64,000 nt of DNA from Rhizorhapis sp036570425 (GTDB taxonomy: Bacteria > Pseudomonadota > Alphaproteobacteria > Sphingomonadales > Sphingomonadaceae): NCBI GenBank assembly GCA_036570425.1, contig DATCYF010000011.1:124001-188000 (forward strand), in the 5' to 3' direction. The translations under genes and the position numbers were made by a program. The notes under the pieces were generated by a model. That model searched no databases. It saw only the letters and a program-made list of their open reading frames with translations, and was not told the origin of the DNA. How positions within the stretch are numbered: position 1 is the stretch's first letter; every line of letters begins with the position of its first letter. Positions 61,327 to 64,000 of this stretch are shown here, in pieces.

Positions 61327-61385
61327 CCGTCGCTAGACTGCGGATTGACGTTTTTCGGTACTTTTCATAGGGCTTCTAGCCTCAC

Positions 61386-61462
61386 GCATCCGTAGCTCAG
61401 CTGGATAGAGTACTGCCCTCCGAAGGCAGGGGTCACAGGTTCGAATCCTGTCGGATGCGCCA
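61386..61462 (+). tRNA. tRNA-Arg, anticodon CCG
   Basis: A complete 77-nt tRNA gene including encoded CCA. Acceptor stem GCATCCG pairs with CGGATGC, the anticodon stem is CTGCC/GGCAG with loop CTCCGAA, and the T arm is ACAGG-TTCGAAT-CCTGT. It reads CGG codons. It lies 158 bp after a truncated copy of a similar tRNA. Confidence 0.96.
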
Positions 61463-62210
61463 AAATTTCCAATGAAATCAAGTAGTTCAGACCGGTAAAC
61501 GCCCCTCTTCGAGCAGCGATTTTCGAGAAAACTCACCAGAGAATCACTAGAATCAGCGCAAGCGCCTGAAATTCTTTCAAAAATCTGATGTCCGATTCTC
61601 ACCACCTCTTGCGAATGGTCGTAAGCTCCGGTGGAAGGCGTTTTTCCCGGCTCTTTGCCGTAATCGGCGACAGTGCTGGCGACCGCCTGGAATCGGGGGG
61701 AACGACTTTCCCCTGACGTCCAGCCCCGCGGGTCTGGGACGCCGTGGTCGCACGGCCTCTCGACCGACACGTATCTTATCTTCCGGTGGGCGCTCGCGCT
61801 GGACGGCAATGCCCGCAACGACCGAGATGCTCGGCGACTTCGTGCGCGCTGCGCTTGGCAACATGCCGTCCGTCCAACGCGCCGATTACCTCTGTTCATG
61901 GTATCATCCGCGCGGATAATCGGACCATCGTCCGCGCCGCCAACACCTCTCCGAAAGCCGCCAACTTCCTGCTCGATTCCCGGGGTGAGGCCACCGTCGA
62001 CCAGCCCAGTGTCGACAACCCGGTAAGTTGGTGGGAGGCGCCGCAATGCGCTCTCCCTCCAGGGCTGCCAGACCGGAAAGAATGAGGGGCTGGTCTTCGG
62101 CGTTGTGACGGGCGTGCAGCCGAGAGAGATACGCGACCAATGTGCTCGCCCCTCATCCGCGAGCGACGACGCCAAGCTTAACGACGCCAAGCTTAAGAGC
62201 GCTGAAACCG
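61463..62210. other. 748-bp region without supported genes
   Basis: Several frames are open here, but none starts well or matches a family I know. The largest minus-strand frame runs antisense through the tRNA, a known false-gene pattern. A 15-bp direct repeat in tandem (ACGACGCCAAGCTTA twice) lies at 62166-62195. The sequence looks like decayed or recombined DNA at an island edge. Confidence 0.5.
62166..62195. repeat. 15-bp tandem duplication
   Basis: ACGACGCCAAGCTTA occurs twice without a gap, just beyond the 3' end of the second adk gene. Probably a replication-slippage duplication. Confidence 0.7.
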
Positions 62211-62804
62211 CTAATCTGAAGCTATTTTCGTTAATACGCTCGCGATGTCGCCCGTAACGACGTCCATGTCCCGCATACCATCGATCTCAGTGAGTTCTCC
62301 TCTCCGGCGATAATAGTTCAATAGCGGTGCGGTCTTTCGTCTGTACTCGTCGAGACGTCTGGCGAAGGTATCCGGATTGTCATCGCTACGAACCGTGCCG
62401 CCGGCGGACAGCGTATCGGCGACGCGCCTTTCCATTCGCGCGATGAGCGCCGCCTGATCAACCTTCAGATCGATCACTGCGTCAAGCTTGATACCCTTTT
62501 GCTCCAGCATCGCCGTCAGGGCTTCCGCCTGCGCGACCGTTCGGGGAAAGCCGTCTAGAATGAAACCCCTGCGATAATCCTCTTGATCAATCCGGTCAGA
62601 TACCATTTGGGTGACCACATCGTCGGGTACGAGTTCGCCGCGATCCATGATCGCCTTGGCCTCGCGCCCAATCTCCGTGCCGGTAGCCACGGCCACGCGC
62701 AGCATCTCGCCTGTGGAAAGCTGGGGAATGGAGTAGCGTTCGACCAGGCGCTGCGCCTGCGTTCCCTTTCCTGCTCCCGGCGGTCCGAGTACGATAAGTC
62801 TCAT
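62211..62804 (-). CDS. Second adenylate kinase, short-LID form
   Basis: A 197-residue adenylate kinase (MRLIVLGPPGAGKGTQAQRL, GFILDGFPRTVAQAE, RRVADTLSAGG). In place of the long zinc LID of the other copy in this window it has a short LID with no cysteines, the type seen in Rhizobiales. It thus differs in origin from the housekeeping gene and was probably acquired. AAGGAG lies eight bases before the ATG. With an acetate kinase gene nearby, a role in energy balance of adenylates during low-oxygen or acetyl-phosphate metabolism is possible, but inferred only from context. Confidence 0.92.
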   Translation of the reverse strand: MRLIVLGPPGAGKGTQAQRLVERYSIPQLSTGEMLRVAVATGTEIGREAKAIMDRGELVPDDVVTQMVSDRIDQEDYRRGFILDGFPRTVAQAEALTAMLEQKGIKLDAVIDLKVDQAALIARMERRVADTLSAGGTVRSDDNPDTFARRLDEYRRKTAPLLNYYRRRGELTEIDGMRDMDVVTGDIASVLTKIASD

Positions 62805-62952
62805 TGTCTTTTCTTACTCCTTGGGTCTTCGGTTTTTCGACCAACTCTTCAAAGAAGTGTTTTGTCAAATCGGCGAGGTTGCCCATTTCCCTTGCGCGCA
62901 AAACGAACGCCTAATGGTCATAGAAGCGAACGTCTCGACTGTTATTCCAACT

Positions 62953-62979
62953 CTCGATCGTGTGAGATGCACGATCGAG
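62953..62979. repeat. Perfect inverted repeat CTCGATCGTG/CACGATCGAG
   Basis: Ten-base arms separated by seven bases, with no T-run on either side, in the 236-bp spacer between adk and a lipoprotein gene. It could be an operator or an RNA hairpin. No protein gene is supported in the rest of the spacer. Confidence 0.6.
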
Positions 62980-63040
62980 AACGCATTATTCGCTGTAAGA
63001 AGACGATGTTTGCCGCCGGTCCGATAAACCTTACGGCCTG

Positions 63041-63286
63041 TCAGTTTTTCTCCGAACTGGTCCGAGCAGGCGCTGGCTGCGAGAGAATCTGGCGACATCG
63101 ATCATGGCTGAGGTTCATCGCGTTGCGGCCCTGGCCCTTCATTTCACCGTGGTCGTGACGGTCCGCCACGCCCATGTCCCGTTCCATTGCCTGACAGGAC
63201 GCATATTCCGCCGAGGTCGCTGGCCTCGTGACGCACGCCCCAAGCAGTAGCATTGATCCCGCCGTCGCTATTATTTCCAGCTTCAT
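63041..63286 (-). CDS. Small hypothetical lipoprotein
   Basis: An 81-residue protein beginning MKLEIIATAGSMLLLGAC, a short signal with lipobox LGAC. The mature part is polar with two further cysteines (YASCQAMERDMG, DRCRQIL) and a His-rich patch (DRHDHGEM). I do not recognise the family. A GGGACG-like site precedes the ATG. It is on the same strand as the short-LID adk and may be cotranscribed with it. Confidence 0.6.
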   Translation of the reverse strand: MKLEIIATAGSMLLLGACVTRPATSAEYASCQAMERDMGVADRHDHGEMKGQGRNAMNLSHDRCRQILSQPAPARTSSEKN

Positions 63287-63422
63287 GATCGTCCCTTTCC
63301 GCAGTAAACGCGTCTCGTCGCGCTACGCGACTCTCCCGCGTTTCTTTAATCATTTTCGCTTCGAGACTTGGCCCTGCGCAGACGGATCATAGACGCTCGA
63401 GAAGGCCGGTCTTTAACCGGGA

Positions 63423-63719
63423 TCAATTGTCGACCCACAGAAGTCCGCCGAGCGCGTTCGCGAAGGCAAGCAGCACCACCAGCAGGATGCGCGTCCGGTT
63501 TGTCATGCGGTGTCGGCCAAGTGTTGGGGGCGTCAGCGCGGATGGAACGCCAAACGGGGCGAACGGCATGCGCATCGGATTCGGATCGGTAAAGCCCGAG
63601 CCGATAATGCCGACGAAGAGCGTGGAGACGGCTAAGAAGGCGAAGCTGCGTTCGATACGGCCATGCACCCGGGTGGACGCGCTGATGGCGGCCAGCCGGT
63701 CTGGAGCCGACGCCGACAC
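63423..63719 (-). CDS. Small hypothetical membrane protein
   Basis: A 98-codon frame with two predicted membrane helices (FAFLAVSTLFVGIIGSGF at residues 26-43, and ILLVVLLAFANALGGLLW at 78-95) and a Pro-rich loop between. The opposite strand is also open but codes no hydrophobic pattern, which favours this strand. Start and function are uncertain; the second helix could belong to a separate short gene starting at MTNRTRILL. Confidence 0.4.
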   Translation of the reverse strand: MSASAPDRLAAISASTRVHGRIERSFAFLAVSTLFVGIIGSGFTDPNPMRMPFAPFGVPSALTPPTLGRHRMTNRTRILLVVLLAFANALGGLLWVDN

Positions 63720-63786
63720 TTTGGCGCCAGCTTGATCGAGGTTAAAGCCGAAAGGCGCGCCCGACTCGTAACCTAGTTAACACCCC

Positions 63787-64000
63787 ATGCCCGACACGAT
63801 CCTCACCATCAATCCCGGCTCCGCCACGATCAAAGTAGGAGTGTTCGCGCTCGATCGCGGTCGGGCGCGTGTGCTCGGCCGGGCAACGCTCGACGAGGCT
63901 ACGAGCAAGCTTCGCGTGCAGGTGGACAAAACGCGCGCCGAGCATGCTTTATCGCCGGAAGCGCCGACGCCAGTTCTGATCGAACAGGCGCTCGCGTGCC
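63787..64000 (+). CDS. ackA: Acetate/propionate-family kinase, N-terminal part
   Basis: The first 71 codons of an acetate kinase; the rest lies off the right edge. The start MPDTILTINPGSATIKVGVF carries the NPGS(S/A)xx(I/L)K phosphate-binding loop of acetate kinases. The family makes ATP from acetyl-phosphate (or uses propionate/butyrate). In alphaproteobacteria it often sits with phosphate acetyltransferase and fabI in a low-oxygen module, which cannot be checked here. Confidence 0.85.
   Translation, partial: MPDTILTINPGSATIKVGVFALDRGRARVLGRATLDEATSKLRVQVDKTRAEHALSPEAPTPVLIEQALAC

Noticed and set aside
61333..62190. 285-codon minus-strand open frame through the tRNA-Arg gene
   Set aside because: Its C-terminal part is the antisense of the intact tRNA, a well-known source of false genes; the remainder has no family match and no ribosome-binding site.

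Overview
The window is a chromosomal segment of an alphaproteobacterium, most likely a sphingomonad (Sphingobium/Sphingomonas-like). The case rests on gene order: glyA-nrdR, mutM|ubiE-ubiB-coaBC-dut, timA-mltA-smr facing secB, and rpmH-rnpA-yidD-yidC-engB. It also rests on family features, such as a short OpgH and L3 and S5 proteins with tails or extensions. No 16S rRNA or other species marker is present, so the genus is an inference. Almost the whole window is core genome.

Layout. 0-2.3 kb: the end of glyA, then nrdR, a TrmJ-like rRNA/tRNA methylase and a chorismate mutase. 2.4-7.7 kb: rpsD with promoter and terminator, a LysR regulator, and opgG-opgH for periplasmic glucans. 7.7-12.5 kb (minus strand): folE-SDR-folB for pterin synthesis, a RidA protein, an ArsC-like protein and guaA. 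12.6-29.4 kb (minus strand): the large translation cluster, read from the right as rpsL-rpsG-fusA-tuf, rpsJ, rplC through rplO, then secY-adk. Hairpins with T-runs split it after tuf, after rpsJ and after rplO. The usual continuation rpsM-rpsK-rpoA-rplQ is absent; guaA follows instead. 29.8-34.6 kb: an M23 peptidase, an AhpD-like protein, a DUF805 membrane protein, a ComM-type ATPase, a receiver-domain protein and two small coupled genes. 34.7-40.3 kb: rpmH-rnpA-yidD-yidC-engB, a GST, a cupin and dapE. 40.3-48.8 kb: a GGDEF-EAL protein, smr, mltA, a TimA/Tim44-like gene, secB, murJ, trpS and a DUF4136 lipoprotein. 48.9-60.6 kb: dnaA, rpsT, mutM, ubiE-ubiB, a broken membrane-protein gene, coaBC-dut, a MoeB/ThiF enzyme with a DsrE-like partner, a CobB sirtuin, dapB and nth.

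From about 61.1 kb the character changes. A truncated tRNA-Arg(CCG) lies 160 bp before an intact one, with short direct repeats around it. About 700 bp of apparently non-coding sequence follows, then a second adenylate kinase of the short-LID type, small membrane or lipoprotein genes, and the start of an acetate kinase gene. This looks like the edge of an acquired island whose rest lies outside the window.

No CRISPR array, defence system, prophage or intact transposon is visible, and I found no clearly undescribed multi-gene system. The best leads are: (1) ribosomal protein S12 carries Arg at position 88, a known streptomycin-resistance substitution; (2) rnpA has no ordinary start codon downstream of rpmH, and its frame is open through the whole of rpmH; (3) terminator-like hairpins bracket rpsJ; (4) the tRNA-Arg/att-like structure at the island edge; (5) a folate-operon SDR with Arg in place of the catalytic Lys; (6) a membrane-protein gene broken by two mutually compensating frameshifts.
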